DNA of 27,535 bases from Candidatus Krumholzibacteriia bacterium. GTDB taxonomy: Bacteria; Krumholzibacteriota; Krumholzibacteriia; G020349025. The stretch covers positions 1 to 27,535 of the forward strand of contig DASRJW010000091.1 of the NCBI GenBank assembly GCA_035649275.1. The letters run 5' to 3'. The notes beneath the pieces are model-generated. The model did not search any database. It was not told the origin of the DNA and saw only the letters and a list, made by a program, of their open reading frames with translations. Shown piece after piece: positions 7,776 through 16,181 of this stretch (its first letter is position 1; the number at the start of each line of letters is the position of its first letter). Position numbers and translations under genes: made by a program.

Positions 7776-8897
7776 TCAGTGCCGCAGGATCTCGAGGAGC
7801 TCGAGGTCGAAGACCAGGTTGGCGTTGGGCGGGATGCCGAAGCGCTTGGCGCCGTGATCGCCGTAGGCGAGAGCCGCCGGCACGATCACCCGCCGCTTCT
7901 CGCCGGGCCGCATGGCGCGGTACATCTCGTCCAGCCCCTTGATGACGTGCCCTTGGCCCACGGCGAAACGAAACGGTTGGTTGCGGTCGTAACTCGAGTC
8001 GAACTTGGTGCCATCCTCGAGATAGCCCGCGTAGTGCACCAGGACGAGCTCCCCACCTCCCGGCGGCTCTCCTTGACCCGGGGCACGCACGATGTAGCGC
8101 ACCCCGGTGCTGGTCACCTCCGCCTTGTCCATCTCCTTGTCCAGGTCGAGGCGGAATTTCTCCGCCTTCGCCTGCCGTTCCAGCTCGCGCTCGGCCATGA
8201 TCTCGTCCTGCCGCTCGAAGGCGGCCACGGGATCGAACTTCGTCGCCGCCGCCCCGCGCCGCAGCACGGTCACCTTGCGCAGCACCACGTCCACCACCGG
8301 CGTAGAACCATCGGGCCCGGTCATCGGCTGGCTGGCAATGCGTTCGATGACGTCGTAGCCCTGCACCACGTGGCCGAACACCGTGTGCCGCCCATCCAGG
8401 TAAGACAGCTTGGCGAGGGTGATGAAGAACTGGCTGCCATTCGTGCTCGGGCCCGAGTTGGCCATGGAGAGGATTCCCGGCCGATCGTGTCGCAGGTCGG
8501 GTCTGCATTCGTCGATGAAAGCGTAGCCCGGCCCCCCGGTGCCGTCGCCGAGGGGATCACCACCTTGGATGACGAATTCCTTCACCACCCGGTGGAACTT
8601 GAGGCCGTCGTAGTAGGGACGGCTCACCCACTCCTGCGTGCGCGGATCGAGGAACTGGATGCGCCCCTCCGCCAGCCCCACGAAGTTCCCCACCGTGATC
8701 GGCGTCTTGGCGAATTCGAGGGCGCAGGCGAACGTCCCCAGAGAGGTCTCGAACACGGCGTACAGGCCGTCCTCTGCGGTGGCTTCCTCCAGCGTCTTGC
8801 CCGCGGGCGCCGGCGGTGTCGCAGCCACCGGCGGCGCGCCGAAGAGGAGCGCGGCGCAGCTGCCGGCGAGAATCCAGGAACGTCCGCGACCTGCCAT
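7776..8897 (-). CDS. Secreted dual immunophilin: cyclophilin-FKBP fusion peptidyl-prolyl isomerase
   Basis: This 373-aa protein joins both major classes of proline isomerase. It starts with a signal peptide (residues 1 to about 26, [16 protein letters not shown]). A cyclophilin domain follows at about 44-212, with FHRV (R103), [15 protein letters not shown] and [11 protein letters not shown] helical, charged linker covers about 222-260. A complete FKBP domain covers about 281-371, with [23 protein letters not shown] and [15 protein letters not shown]. The usual cyclophilin tryptophan is Tyr166, and the usual FKBP tryptophan (GWDE) is Leu, so the drug-binding pockets differ from the classic ones while the catalytic residues are kept. 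The ATG at 8897 has GGGAGG three bases upstream. It likely folds exported proteins in the periplasm. Cyclophilin-FKBP chimeras are known but rare. Confidence 0.93.
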   Translation of the reverse strand: MAGRGRSWILAGSCAALLFGAPPVAATPPAPAGKTLEEATAEDGLYAVFETSLGTFACALEFAKTPITVGNFVGLAEGRIQFLDPRTQEWVSRPYYDGLKFHRVVKEFVIQGGDPLGDGTGGPGYAFIDECRPDLRHDRPGILSMANSGPSTNGSQFFITLAKLSYLDGRHTVFGHVVQGYDVIERIASQPMTGPDGSTPVVDVVLRKVTVLRRGAAATKFDPVAAFERQDEIMAERELERQAKAEKFRLDLDKEMDKAEVTSTGVRYIVRAPGQGEPPGGGELVLVHYAGYLEDGTKFDSSYDRNQPFRFAVGQGHVIKGLDEMYRAMRPGEKRRVIVPAALAYGDHGAKRFGIPPNANLVFDLELLEILRH

Positions 8898-9396
8898 GTT
8901 CCTCCCGATGCGGTGCGAGCGGGACCAAAGGCGACTCCGGTGCGCCTTCCGCGCTCCGAAGGATCCTTTACACCTAACCAGCGGCGAACATCCCCGCGGC
9001 GGACTTCCCGCCTCCGGACCAGGGCCCGGCAGCGGCGCTGCCGATACCAAGCTCCCGCGGTCATTCTAGCGAGAAGCACGGCTTCTGCCCGACCAGAAGA
9101 ACCTCGGCCGCCCGAGCTTTCGTAAGAGCAGTGGGGACCCTTTGCTCGCGGCCTCGGTGAGGTTCCTCGGGTTCTCCGGCAAGAGACATGATATCAATGT
9201 CTTGCGGCTGAACCGGGGGACCACTGCGGTGCCTCTGACCGGCCTCGACGAGTTCCCTCGAGCCCCTGCCGAGCCTGGCGGTGCGCTACCATGGGCGCCT
9301 CCTGGACGCACCTGAGTGCCCGGAGTCGTTTCACCGGCAGTCCGGCCCTCGGTGTGCGCCGGCGCGGCGCGGAAGTTCGAACCCAAGGAGTTCACG
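8898..9396. other. Divergent intergenic region upstream of the PPIase and M16 genes
   Basis: These 499 bp hold no supported gene. They contain a hairpin AGAAGC-ACG-GCTTCT (9072-9086), a TAGAAT-like -10 on the minus strand (9064-9069) without a clear -35, and the inverted repeat at 9179-9205. Promoters for both flanking genes must lie here but could not be assigned with confidence. Confidence 0.4.
9179..9205. repeat. Inverted repeat in an AT-rich patch, possible operator
   Basis: GCAAGAGACAT and ATGTCTTGC face each other across GATATCA. The arms match at nine positions, with two extra bases (GA) in the left arm. It is the most AT-rich spot of the spacer and lies about 190 bp ahead of the M16 operon, so it could be a regulator site. 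Confidence 0.4.
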
Positions 9397-10983
9397 ATGC
9401 ACTCTGCTCGCAGTACTGCGGCCCCGGCTCGCAGGCGCTGGCGGCTGGTCCTGGCTCTGGCGCTGGCTGCGGCCTGCCTCGCCGCGGGCAGCCCGGCCGT
9501 TGCCGGCCGCTCGTCCGCCGATTGGGACCCGAGCGCGCTCCAGTCCAAGGTCCACGAGTTCACCCTGGAGAACGGCTTGCGTTTCCTGGTGCTGGAACGC
9601 CACGACGTCCCGGTCTTCAGCTTCATGACCCACGTCAACGCCGGTTCGGTGAACGAACCGGTCGGGCAGACCGGTCTCGCGCACATGTTCGAGCACATGG
9701 CCTTCAAGGGCACCGACGAGATCGGCACCAAGGACTATGGCAAGGAAGCGAAGCTGATCGAGAAGATCGATGCCCTGTTCATGCAGCTCTACGCCGAGCG
9801 CGCCAAGGGCATGGCCACGAACCCGGAGCGCGTCAAGCAGCTCGAGCAGGAGATCCAGTCGCTCCAGCAGCAGGCGGATCAGTACATCGAGTCCAACGAG
9901 TTCAGCCAGATCATCGATCAGGCGGGAGGCGTGGGGCTCAACGCCAGCACCGCCTCCGACGGCACCTACTATTACTACAGCCTGCCCTCGAACAAGCTGG
10001 AGCTGTGGGCCTACCTCGAGTCGGCGCGCTTCACCAAGCCCGTGTTCCGCGAGTACTACAAGGAGCGGGACGTGGTCATCGAGGAACGCAACATGCGGGT
10101 GGATTCGCAGCCCTTCGGCCAGTTCATCGAGGAGATGGTGGGCGTCGCGTATCGGGCCCACCCCTACAAGAACCTAGGCATCGGCCACCGGTCCGACCTG
10201 GACAACCTGCGGCTCGATGCGGCGGAGTGGTTCTTCGACACCTATTACACGCCGCAGAACGTCGTCATCGCCCTGGTGGGTGATGTGGATCCGGCAGAGG
10301 TGCAGAAGCTGGCGGAGAAGTACTTCGCCAGCATCCCCCGCCGTGGCGACCCGCCGCCAGTGCACACCGCCGAACCGGAGCAGAACGGTGAGCGCCGCTT
10401 CGTGCTCCAGGGGGATACCCAGCCGATCTTCGCCATCGGCTTCCACCGCCCGAGCACGACCTCCCCGGACGATCCAGCCATCGCCGTGCTCTGCCGCGTC
10501 CTGGGCCAGGGACGCACGTCGCGCCTCTACGCGCGCATGGTGAAGAAGGAGAAAACCGCGCTCTTCGCCGGCGCTTTCCCGGAGTTCCCGGGCAACAAGT
10601 ACCCCAGCTTGGTGATCATCTTCGCCATCCCGAACTCCGGGCACACACCGGACGAGATCGAGAAGACCTGCTGGGAAGAGGTCCAACGCCTGCAGAACGA
10701 CCTGGTGGATCCGGACGAGCTCGCCCGCGTCAAGACCGAGGTGCGTGCCGAGTTCATCCGCGGCATCGAGGACAACTCGGGCCTGGCGGCACAGCTGGCC
10801 GCCTACGAGACGCTGCGCGGCAGCTGGAAGGATCTCTTCGCCGAGGTCGGCCGCATCGAAGCGGTGACGCGGGAGGACGTGCAGGCGATGGCGCGCAAGT
10901 ACATGCAGCGCAAGAACGCCACCATCGGCTCCATGGTCACCGAGGAGCGGCGGGCGCAGAGTGGCGAAAGCAAGGGGCAGTGA
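9397..10983 (+). CDS. M16 family zinc metallopeptidase, catalytic subunit
   Basis: This 528-aa exported protease has a signal peptide (basic RRRWR, then LVLALALAAACLAAG). The inverted zinc motif HMFEH is at residues 96-100 in GLAHMFEHMAFKGT. The third zinc ligand is expected in VVIEERNM near 229-230. Between them is an extra helical segment at about 120-185, rich in Lys, Glu and Gln (for example VKQLEQEIQSLQQQ), longer than in compact M16B proteins. In the C-terminal half the substrate-binding R/Y motif is degenerate (SRLYARMVKKEKTALF). The frame is open upstream to 9316, but ATG 9397 has AAGGAG six bases upstream. The next gene, 22 bp on, is an M16 homologue without the zinc motif; the pair probably forms one heterodimeric periplasmic enzyme. 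Confidence 0.93.
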   Translation: MHSARSTAAPARRRWRLVLALALAAACLAAGSPAVAGRSSADWDPSALQSKVHEFTLENGLRFLVLERHDVPVFSFMTHVNAGSVNEPVGQTGLAHMFEHMAFKGTDEIGTKDYGKEAKLIEKIDALFMQLYAERAKGMATNPERVKQLEQEIQSLQQQADQYIESNEFSQIIDQAGGVGLNASTASDGTYYYYSLPSNKLELWAYLESARFTKPVFREYYKERDVVIEERNMRVDSQPFGQFIEEMVGVAYRAHPYKNLGIGHRSDLDNLRLDAAEWFFDTYYTPQNVVIALVGDVDPAEVQKLAEKYFASIPRRGDPPPVHTAEPEQNGERRFVLQGDTQPIFAIGFHRPSTTSPDDPAIAVLCRVLGQGRTSRLYARMVKKEKTALFAGAFPEFPGNKYPSLVIIFAIPNSGHTPDEIEKTCWEEVQRLQNDLVDPDELARVKTEVRAEFIRGIEDNSGLAAQLAAYETLRGSWKDLFAEVGRIEAVTREDVQAMARKYMQRKNATIGSMVTEERRAQSGESKGQ

Positions 10984-11005
10984 CATGACGAGGAGAGCAG
11001 CGCAC

Positions 11006-13135
11006 ATGAATACCAGACGATTCTTCCTGGCAGCGCTCGCGGGGCTCCTGCTCCTGCCAGGCCTCGCCGCCGCCAAGAAGTGGGAGAAGATCAAGTCCCC
11101 CACGCTCCACCCCATCCAGCCGCCGGCGGTGCAACGGCAGGCGCTGGACAATGGCATCCAGCTCTTCGTGCTGGAGGACCACGATCTGCCCCTCTTCCGC
11201 ATGACCCTGGTGCTCCGCGCCGGCGAGGCCTACGCCCCGGCGGAGCAGCGCGGCCTTCCGGGTATCACCGCCGAGGTGCTGCGTTCCGGCGGCACGAAAT
11301 CCCTCGCCGGTGACGCCCTGGACGAGTGGCTCGAGAGCCGTGGCGCCTCCATCGAGACCTCCACCGGGAATCTCACCACGGAGATCAGCGTCAACGCCCT
11401 GGTGGAGGACAGCGAGCGCGTCCTCGAGATCGTCCGTGATCTGCTTCTCGAACCGGCTTATCCCGAGGACAAGCTGCAGCTGGCGCTGACGCAGGCCCGT
11501 TCCGGCATCGCGCGGCGCAACGACGACCCCAGCTCGATCGCAGACCGCGAGTTCCAGAAGATCCTCTGGGGCGCCGACCACCCGTTCGCGGCACAAATGG
11601 AGTACGAACACCTGGCGCGCATCGGCCGCGACGACCTGCTCGCCTTCCACAAGAAGTGGTACCACCCGGGCGATGCGTCCTTGGCCCTCTGGGGCGACTT
11701 CAACAAGGACGAGATCGTCGCCACCGTGCAGCGCCTGCTCGGGGCTTGGCCCAAGGTCACAGTGCAGCAACCTCCCATTCCGGCGACCCCGGAGGTGCAC
11801 GCCTCGGTGAATCTGGTGGCCAAGGAGAGCGTCACTCAGTCCAACATCCGCCTCGGTCACAAGGGCATCAAGGCGGACAACCCAGACTACTATCCGCTGC
11901 TGGTGATGAACGAGCTCCTGGGCGGCGGCCTCGGTTCGCGCCTCTTCAACGAGGTGCGCTCCCGACAGGGTCTGGCCTATCGCGTCGGCAGCCAACTCGG
12001 CGCCGAGCTCGCTTACCCCGGCATGTTCCGCGTCGTCTGTGGCACCAAGTCGGAGACCACGGTGAAAGCCGCCCGCGCCTGCATCGAGGAAGTGAAGCGG
12101 ATGAAGAACACGCCGGTCACCGACGCCGAGCTGAAGCGCGCCAAGGACGGCTTGCTCAACTCCTACGTCTTCAACTTCGCCGACAAGGGGGGCATCGTCA
12201 CCCGGCAGATGAACTACGCCCGTTGGGGCTATCCGCCGGACTTCCTCGAACGCTTCCCCCAGGAAGTGGCGAAGGTCACGGTCGCCGACGTGCAACGGGT
12301 CGCCAACAGCTTCCTGCAGCCGGAGAACTTCGCCCTGCTGGTGGTGGGCAAGCCCGCCGACTTCGACGAAGCCCTCGATGGCCTGGGCAAGGTGAACACG
12401 ATCGACATCACCATCCCGGAGCCCAAGGTGGCCGCCTTCCCCGCCGCCACGCCGGCGACGCTGCAGAAAGGCAAAGAGGTGCTGGCCCAGGCCGCCAAAG
12501 CCACGGGCGGTGTCGAGCTGCTGGCCAAGGTCAACAACCTGACCGAGTCCCAAGACCTGCAGCTCAGCGTCATGGGCAACAAGATGCAGGCGAAGTCGAA
12601 CCGCTTCGTCCAGTACCCCGGCAACGTGCGCCTCGAGATCGAGGTCATGGGACAGACGATGGTGCAGGTCTACAACCGCGAGCAGAAGGCCGGTTTCCGC
12701 AAGGGCATGGGGCAGACGAAGACGCTGGACGAAGCGGAGATGCAGGATTTCGAGGACAATCTGGCGCGGGAGCTCGTGGCTTTCCTGCGCGACTACGAGA
12801 GCTACAAGCCCCAGTACCTGGAGGACAGCGAGGTGCAGGGGGCGGCGACCGAGGTGATTCTGCTCACCCCGCCACGGGGCGGCAAGCAGTTCAAGGCCTA
12901 CGTAAACAAGAGCACCCATCTCGTCGTGAAGTTGGACTACCGCAGCAAGAGCTTCCAGGGCAACCCGGTGGAGGCGCAGATGTTCCTGAGCGAGTACAAG
13001 GCCGTGGGCGGGATCAAGCTACCGCAAAAGACGGTGATCCTGCAGGACGGCCAGCCGTTCCTGGAAGCGGCGACCTCGAAGGTCTCCATCACCGAGCCGA
13101 TCCCGGCGGAGAAGTTCGCCAAGGTCGAGAGCTGA
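11006..13135 (+). CDS. M16 family non-catalytic partner with C-terminal LolA-like domain
   Basis: This 709-aa exported protein has a signal peptide (MNTRRFFLAALAGLLLLPG). Two M16 half-domains cover about residues 45-460. Where HXXEH should be, it reads GLPGITAEVLRSGGT (83-97), with no histidine, so it cannot bind zinc in the usual way. The R/Y substrate motif is intact: LFNEVRSRQGLAY with R318 and Y325. Residues about 485-709 form a beta-rich domain resembling LolA/outer-membrane lipoprotein sorting proteins, a fusion not typical of M16. ATG 11006 is chosen for its GAGGAG ten bases upstream and clean signal peptide; ATG 10985 overlaps the upstream stop region and is less likely. It is co-transcribed with the catalytic subunit and followed by a strong terminator. 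Confidence 0.9.
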   Translation: MNTRRFFLAALAGLLLLPGLAAAKKWEKIKSPTLHPIQPPAVQRQALDNGIQLFVLEDHDLPLFRMTLVLRAGEAYAPAEQRGLPGITAEVLRSGGTKSLAGDALDEWLESRGASIETSTGNLTTEISVNALVEDSERVLEIVRDLLLEPAYPEDKLQLALTQARSGIARRNDDPSSIADREFQKILWGADHPFAAQMEYEHLARIGRDDLLAFHKKWYHPGDASLALWGDFNKDEIVATVQRLLGAWPKVTVQQPPIPATPEVHASVNLVAKESVTQSNIRLGHKGIKADNPDYYPLLVMNELLGGGLGSRLFNEVRSRQGLAYRVGSQLGAELAYPGMFRVVCGTKSETTVKAARACIEEVKRMKNTPVTDAELKRAKDGLLNSYVFNFADKGGIVTRQMNYARWGYPPDFLERFPQEVAKVTVADVQRVANSFLQPENFALLVVGKPADFDEALDGLGKVNTIDITIPEPKVAAFPAATPATLQKGKEVLAQAAKATGGVELLAKVNNLTESQDLQLSVMGNKMQAKSNRFVQYPGNVRLEIEVMGQTMVQVYNREQKAGFRKGMGQTKTLDEAEMQDFEDNLARELVAFLRDYESYKPQYLEDSEVQGAATEVILLTPPRGGKQFKAYVNKSTHLVVKLDYRSKSFQGNPVEAQMFLSEYKAVGGIKLPQKTVILQDGQPFLEAATSKVSITEPIPAEKFAKVES

Positions 13136-13161
13136 GAGCGAAGCACCTGCGGTGTCGATGC

Positions 13162-13197
13162 GGGGTGGAGGCCGTGGCGCCTCCACCCCTTTTTCTT
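13162..13197 (+). terminator. Rho-independent terminator of the M16 operon
   Basis: A perfect 11-bp stem (GGGGTGGAGGC at 13162-13172, its complement at 13179-13189) with a six-base loop is followed by TTTTTCTT. It lies 26 bp after the stop of the second M16 gene. Confidence 0.93.
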
Positions 13198-13214
13198 GCG
13201 CGCGCCGCAGGAGA

Positions 13215-13622
13215 TCAGACCTTCTCCCCCGCCATTCTCATGAGGAGCTTCCAGAGATCGGGAGGCACCGGCAGCACCGAGAGCCGGGGTTGGCGCACCA
13301 GCGGGAAGTCTTGGAAACGAGGGTCTGCTTTCACCGCGGCGAGCGACACGGGACTCGCCAGGCGTTTCACCGGCTCGAGGGCGAAGACAACGAGACGCGC
13401 GTTCGCCGGATCGGGCGAGGGATCGGAAACGACCCGCGCCAGACCGACGACGGCTTTCTCGTCGCCGGTGTGGTAGACGAGCGCGGCGTCGCCCTTGCGG
13501 ACTTCGCGCATGTTCTTGAGCGCTACCGGGTTGGAGACGCCGTCCCAGACCGCACGCCGCTCGCGCTCGAGGTCGGCGAAGCCGTAGGCGCCAGGATCGG
13601 CCTTGAGCAACCAGTACCGCAC
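13215..13622 (-). CDS. EVE domain-containing protein
   Basis: This 135-aa single-domain protein is of the EVE family (PUA-like fold, related to human THYN1), thought to bind modified bases in nucleic acids. Motifs seen are RYWLLKADP at the N terminus, WDGVSNPVALKNMREVRKGDAALVYHTG around residues 26-53, and VGLARVVSDP. The last part, LVRQPRLSVLPVPPDLWKLLM, is the conserved C-terminal end. GTG 13622 is preferred to the longer frame from 13670: it starts at the family N terminus and has AGGAGG directly upstream. It converges with the M16 operon and diverges from htrA. EVE proteins are often found near defence or modification genes; no such neighbours are seen here. Confidence 0.9.
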   Translation of the reverse strand: MRYWLLKADPGAYGFADLERERRAVWDGVSNPVALKNMREVRKGDAALVYHTGDEKAVVGLARVVSDPSPDPANARLVVFALEPVKRLASPVSLAAVKADPRFQDFPLVRQPRLSVLPVPPDLWKLLMRMAGEKV

Positions 13623-13790
13623 GGTCCTCCTCGTGGGGCGGCCGAGCGCCGAGCGACGCCGGCCAGGCACGAGTATGGCAGAGCTAGGTCGTTGCCGGAA
13701 TCGGCCGGAACCGGAGGAGCCATTTCCGGGTAATCATCCTTCCAGATGGACCCTTGAGGCCCGTCCCGGTCCAGGCGACCGGCGTCCACC

Positions 13791-13796
13791 AGGAGG
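13791..13796 (+). promoter_or_regulatory. Shine-Dalgarno AGGAGG of the HtrA gene
   Basis: Perfect AGGAGG seven bases before ATG 13804. It rules out the frame extension to 13603, which would overlap the EVE gene. Confidence 0.8.
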
Positions 13797-13803
13797 AATC
13801 CCC

Positions 13804-15303
13804 ATGAGCCGTGCACGTCGCTGGTTGGGCCTCGGAGCGGTCGGCGCCTTGAGCGCCCTTCTCGCCCTGGGCGCCAGCACAGTCTTTTGGTCGCGCTCCA
13901 CGAGCGGAGTCCATGCCGATCCGGCCCCCACCGCGAGCCGGACGCAGGAGGCCCTCGACGCGGCGCAGAACTTGTCCCTCGCCTTCGAACAAGTCGCCTC
14001 GACGATTCGCCCCTCCGTGGTGAGCATCAACTCGACGAAGCGGGTGCACAACCGCCAGGGTCAGATGGGCGACATGCCCTTCCGCGAGTTCTTCGGCGAC
14101 GATTGGTACCAGCGCTTCTTCGGCCCCGGGCGGGACTTCGAGGCCCGCGGCCTCGGCACCGGCGTCATCATCGGCTCGGACGGCACCATCCTCACCAACA
14201 ACCACGTGGTGGATGGCGCCGACGAGGTGACGGTGCAGCTCGCCGACGAAACCAAGTTCACCGCCAAGGTCGTCGGCACCGATCCGAAGACGGACCTGGC
14301 AGTGCTGCGGATCGATGCCAAGAACCTGCAACCCGCCAAGCTCGGCGATTCGGAAGCGCTCAAGATCGGCGAGTGGGTGCTGGCGGCGGGCAATCCTTTC
14401 GGCCTGACCGCCTCCATCAGCGCCGGCATCGTCAGCGCCAAGGGGCGGAACGACGTGGGCGTCGCCGACTACACCGACTTCATCCAGACCGACGCGGCGA
14501 TCAACCCCGGCAACAGCGGCGGTCCCCTGGTGAACCTGCGCGGTGAGGTGGTGGGCATCAATACCGCCATCTACACCCAAACCGGCGGTTACATGGGCAT
14601 CGGTTTCGCCATCCCCATGAACATGGCGAAGACGATCATGACCAGCCTCATCCAGGAAGGCCGCGTGGTTCGCGGCTGGCTGGGCGTGCAGATCCAGAAC
14701 CTCGACGAGGACCTGGCCAAGTCCTTCCGCTACGAAGGCACGGACGGGGTCCTGGTGAGCCAGGTGATGCCTCGGACTCCGGCGTCGCAAGCCGGCATGC
14801 AAGACGAGGACATCATCACCCGCTTCGGCGGCAAGAAGGTCGGCAACGTGACCGAGCTGCGCACCTTGGTGGCGGCGACGCGCCCCGGCACCAGCGCCGA
14901 GGTCGAGGTGTGGCGGGACGGCCGCAACAAGACGCTGCGCGTCAAGGTGGACGAACAGGAGAGCGCCGAGAGCGAGCGCCCGCACGCCGAGCCGGCGTCC
15001 CTGGATCTCGGACTCTCCGTCCGCACGCTCACCCCGGAGCGGGCGCGCCGCGCGGGTCTGGAAGAGGAGACCGACGGCGTCCTGGTCACCGAGGTGGAAC
15101 CGCTGAGCGCGGCGAGCAAGGCGGGCCTGCGCGAGGGTGACATCATCCTGTCCGTGCAGGGCAAGCAGGTGGCGACGGTGGAAGCCTTCGACGCTGCCAT
15201 CGCCAAGGCGGACCTCGACAGCGGGGCCCGGCTCGCGGTGCGCCGCGGCAACGGCAAGCAGATCCTCGTGCTCAAGTCGGAGCGCAACGCTCCACGCGGC
15301 TGA
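13804..15303 (+). CDS. HtrA/DegP-family periplasmic serine endoprotease with two PDZ domains
   Basis: This 499-aa envelope protease/chaperone would degrade misfolded exported proteins. It starts with a signal peptide or anchor (RARRWLGLGAVGALSALLALG). A trypsin-like domain follows with catalytic triad H134 (TNNHVVDGA), D164 (KTDLAVLRID) and S238 (NPGNSGGPLVN). The LA-loop segment MGDMPFREFFGDDWYQRFFG is DegP-like. PDZ1 covers about residues 285-385 (GWLGVQIQNL) and PDZ2 about 400-497 (GVLVTEVEPLSAA...GLREGDIILSVQG). Length matches DegP/DegQ. It is monocistronic, with two hairpins after the stop, and lies just upstream of an ECF sigma/anti-sigma unit, which suits an envelope-stress role. Which paralogue (DegP, DegQ or MucD) it represents cannot be fixed. 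Confidence 0.94.
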   Translation: MSRARRWLGLGAVGALSALLALGASTVFWSRSTSGVHADPAPTASRTQEALDAAQNLSLAFEQVASTIRPSVVSINSTKRVHNRQGQMGDMPFREFFGDDWYQRFFGPGRDFEARGLGTGVIIGSDGTILTNNHVVDGADEVTVQLADETKFTAKVVGTDPKTDLAVLRIDAKNLQPAKLGDSEALKIGEWVLAAGNPFGLTASISAGIVSAKGRNDVGVADYTDFIQTDAAINPGNSGGPLVNLRGEVVGINTAIYTQTGGYMGIGFAIPMNMAKTIMTSLIQEGRVVRGWLGVQIQNLDEDLAKSFRYEGTDGVLVSQVMPRTPASQAGMQDEDIITRFGGKKVGNVTELRTLVAATRPGTSAEVEVWRDGRNKTLRVKVDEQESAESERPHAEPASLDLGLSVRTLTPERARRAGLEEETDGVLVTEVEPLSAASKAGLREGDIILSVQGKQVATVEAFDAAIAKADLDSGARLAVRRGNGKQILVLKSERNAPRG

Positions 15304-15318
15304 GCCGGTGCCGCCAGG

Positions 15319-15350
15319 CTCGCCGGTCGCAGTGCTCCTGGACCGGCGAG
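15319..15350 (+). terminator. Hairpin downstream of the HtrA gene
   Basis: A perfect 10-bp stem (CTCGCCGGTC / GACCGGCGAG) with a 12-base loop lies 16 bp after the stop codon. The flanking CCGCC and GGCGG can extend it with a bulge. No T-tract follows. It may protect the 3' end or act with the next hairpin. Confidence 0.5.
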
Positions 15351-15385
15351 CGGCGGTGCAGGCTCCAGGAGCTCGTTGCACTCCC

Positions 15386-15427
15386 CGCGAGGCCGTCAGA
15401 CCCCCCTGGCGGCCTCGCGTCTCTTTC
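15386..15427 (+). terminator. Rho-independent terminator after the HtrA gene
   Basis: A 10-bp perfect stem (CGCGAGGCCG / CGGCCTCGCG) is extended by TCAG/CTGG (one G-T pair) around an ACCCCC loop. TCTCTTTCC follows as an imperfect T-tract. It separates htrA from the ECF sigma operon. Confidence 0.75.
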
Positions 15428-15589
15428 CCCCGAGCGCCTCTCGAACATGCCCTTGCTAGACTCGCGGCCAGGAGCCTCGGCCTCGGGGGGGCGAACCCCA
15501 GCCCCCCTCGGTGCGTCTCCTGGTCAGAGCGGGCGCCGGACGGCGCTCGGCGCGGACGGGGCGGTTCTCCGGGGGCGCAAGGTGGCCGG

Positions 15590-16165
15590 ATGGATCTGAC
15601 GACGCTCCTCCAGCGCTGCCGGGACGGCGACGAACTCGCCTGGGAAGCGCTGGTGCGGCAACACCAGTCCCGCGTTTACGCCCTGGCGCTCCACTACGTG
15701 GGCAACGCCGAGGAGGCGCGCGACGTGGCGCAGGAGATCTTCATCCGCATCTACCGGAACCTGGGGCGCTGCGACGACGCCGCGCACTTCCTGCCCTGGA
15801 TGATCCGCATCTCCCGCAACGCCTGCATCGATCATCTGCGCCGGCGTCAGGCCCGGCCGCCGGGGCGCGACGTGCCGGCGGAGGAAGCGCCGCTGCTCGC
15901 GACCAGCGAGCCGGCGCCGGACGAGGCCTGGCACGCCAAGAGCCGGCGTCGCCTGCTGCACCTGGCGCTGCAGGCACTGGGCGAGCTCAGCCGCGAGGTC
16001 CTCCTGTTGCGCGAAATCCAGGGCCTCTCGGTGGAAGAGACTGCGCGCCTCCTCAACGTCCCGGAGGGGACCGTGAAGTCGCGGGCGAATCGAGCCCGCG
16101 TGGAGCTGGCGCGGAAGGTGTTGGCGCTCTCCGGCGGCCAGTACGGCCGCGACGGGGCGCAGTGA
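15590..16165 (+). CDS. ECF-type RNA polymerase sigma factor
   Basis: This 191-aa extracytoplasmic-function sigma factor has region 2 at about residues 12-80 (WEALVRQHQSRVYALALHYVGNAEEARDVAQEIFIRIY, then WMIRISRNACIDHLRRR). Region 4 is at about 120-180 (LGELSREVLLLREIQGLSVEETARLLNVPEGTVKSRANRAR). Regions 1 and 3 are absent, as in all ECF factors. The frame is open upstream to 15137 inside htrA. ATG 15590 is chosen because it starts at the family N terminus; its Shine-Dalgarno sequence (AAGGTGG) is only moderate. The gene for its likely anti-sigma factor begins 16 bp after its stop. It probably responds to envelope stress and may control the adjacent protease. Confidence 0.92.
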   Translation: MDLTTLLQRCRDGDELAWEALVRQHQSRVYALALHYVGNAEEARDVAQEIFIRIYRNLGRCDDAAHFLPWMIRISRNACIDHLRRRQARPPGRDVPAEEAPLLATSEPAPDEAWHAKSRRRLLHLALQALGELSREVLLLREIQGLSVEETARLLNVPEGTVKSRANRARVELARKVLALSGGQYGRDGAQ

Positions 16166-16181
16166 AGGTGAGGTTGTGAGC

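Noticed and set aside
7653-9125. 490-codon plus-strand frame
   Set aside because: Antisense to the cyclophilin-FKBP gene, which is complete on the minus strand.
11252-11296. Second active M16 zinc motif
   Set aside because: The aligned stretch GLPGITAEVL has no histidine, so this subunit is called non-catalytic.
10937-12919. 660-codon minus-strand frame
   Set aside because: Antisense to the M16 partner gene; rich in His, Val and Gly with no domain.
13684-15381. 565-codon minus-strand frame
   Set aside because: Antisense to htrA, whose catalytic triad and PDZ domains are on the plus strand.
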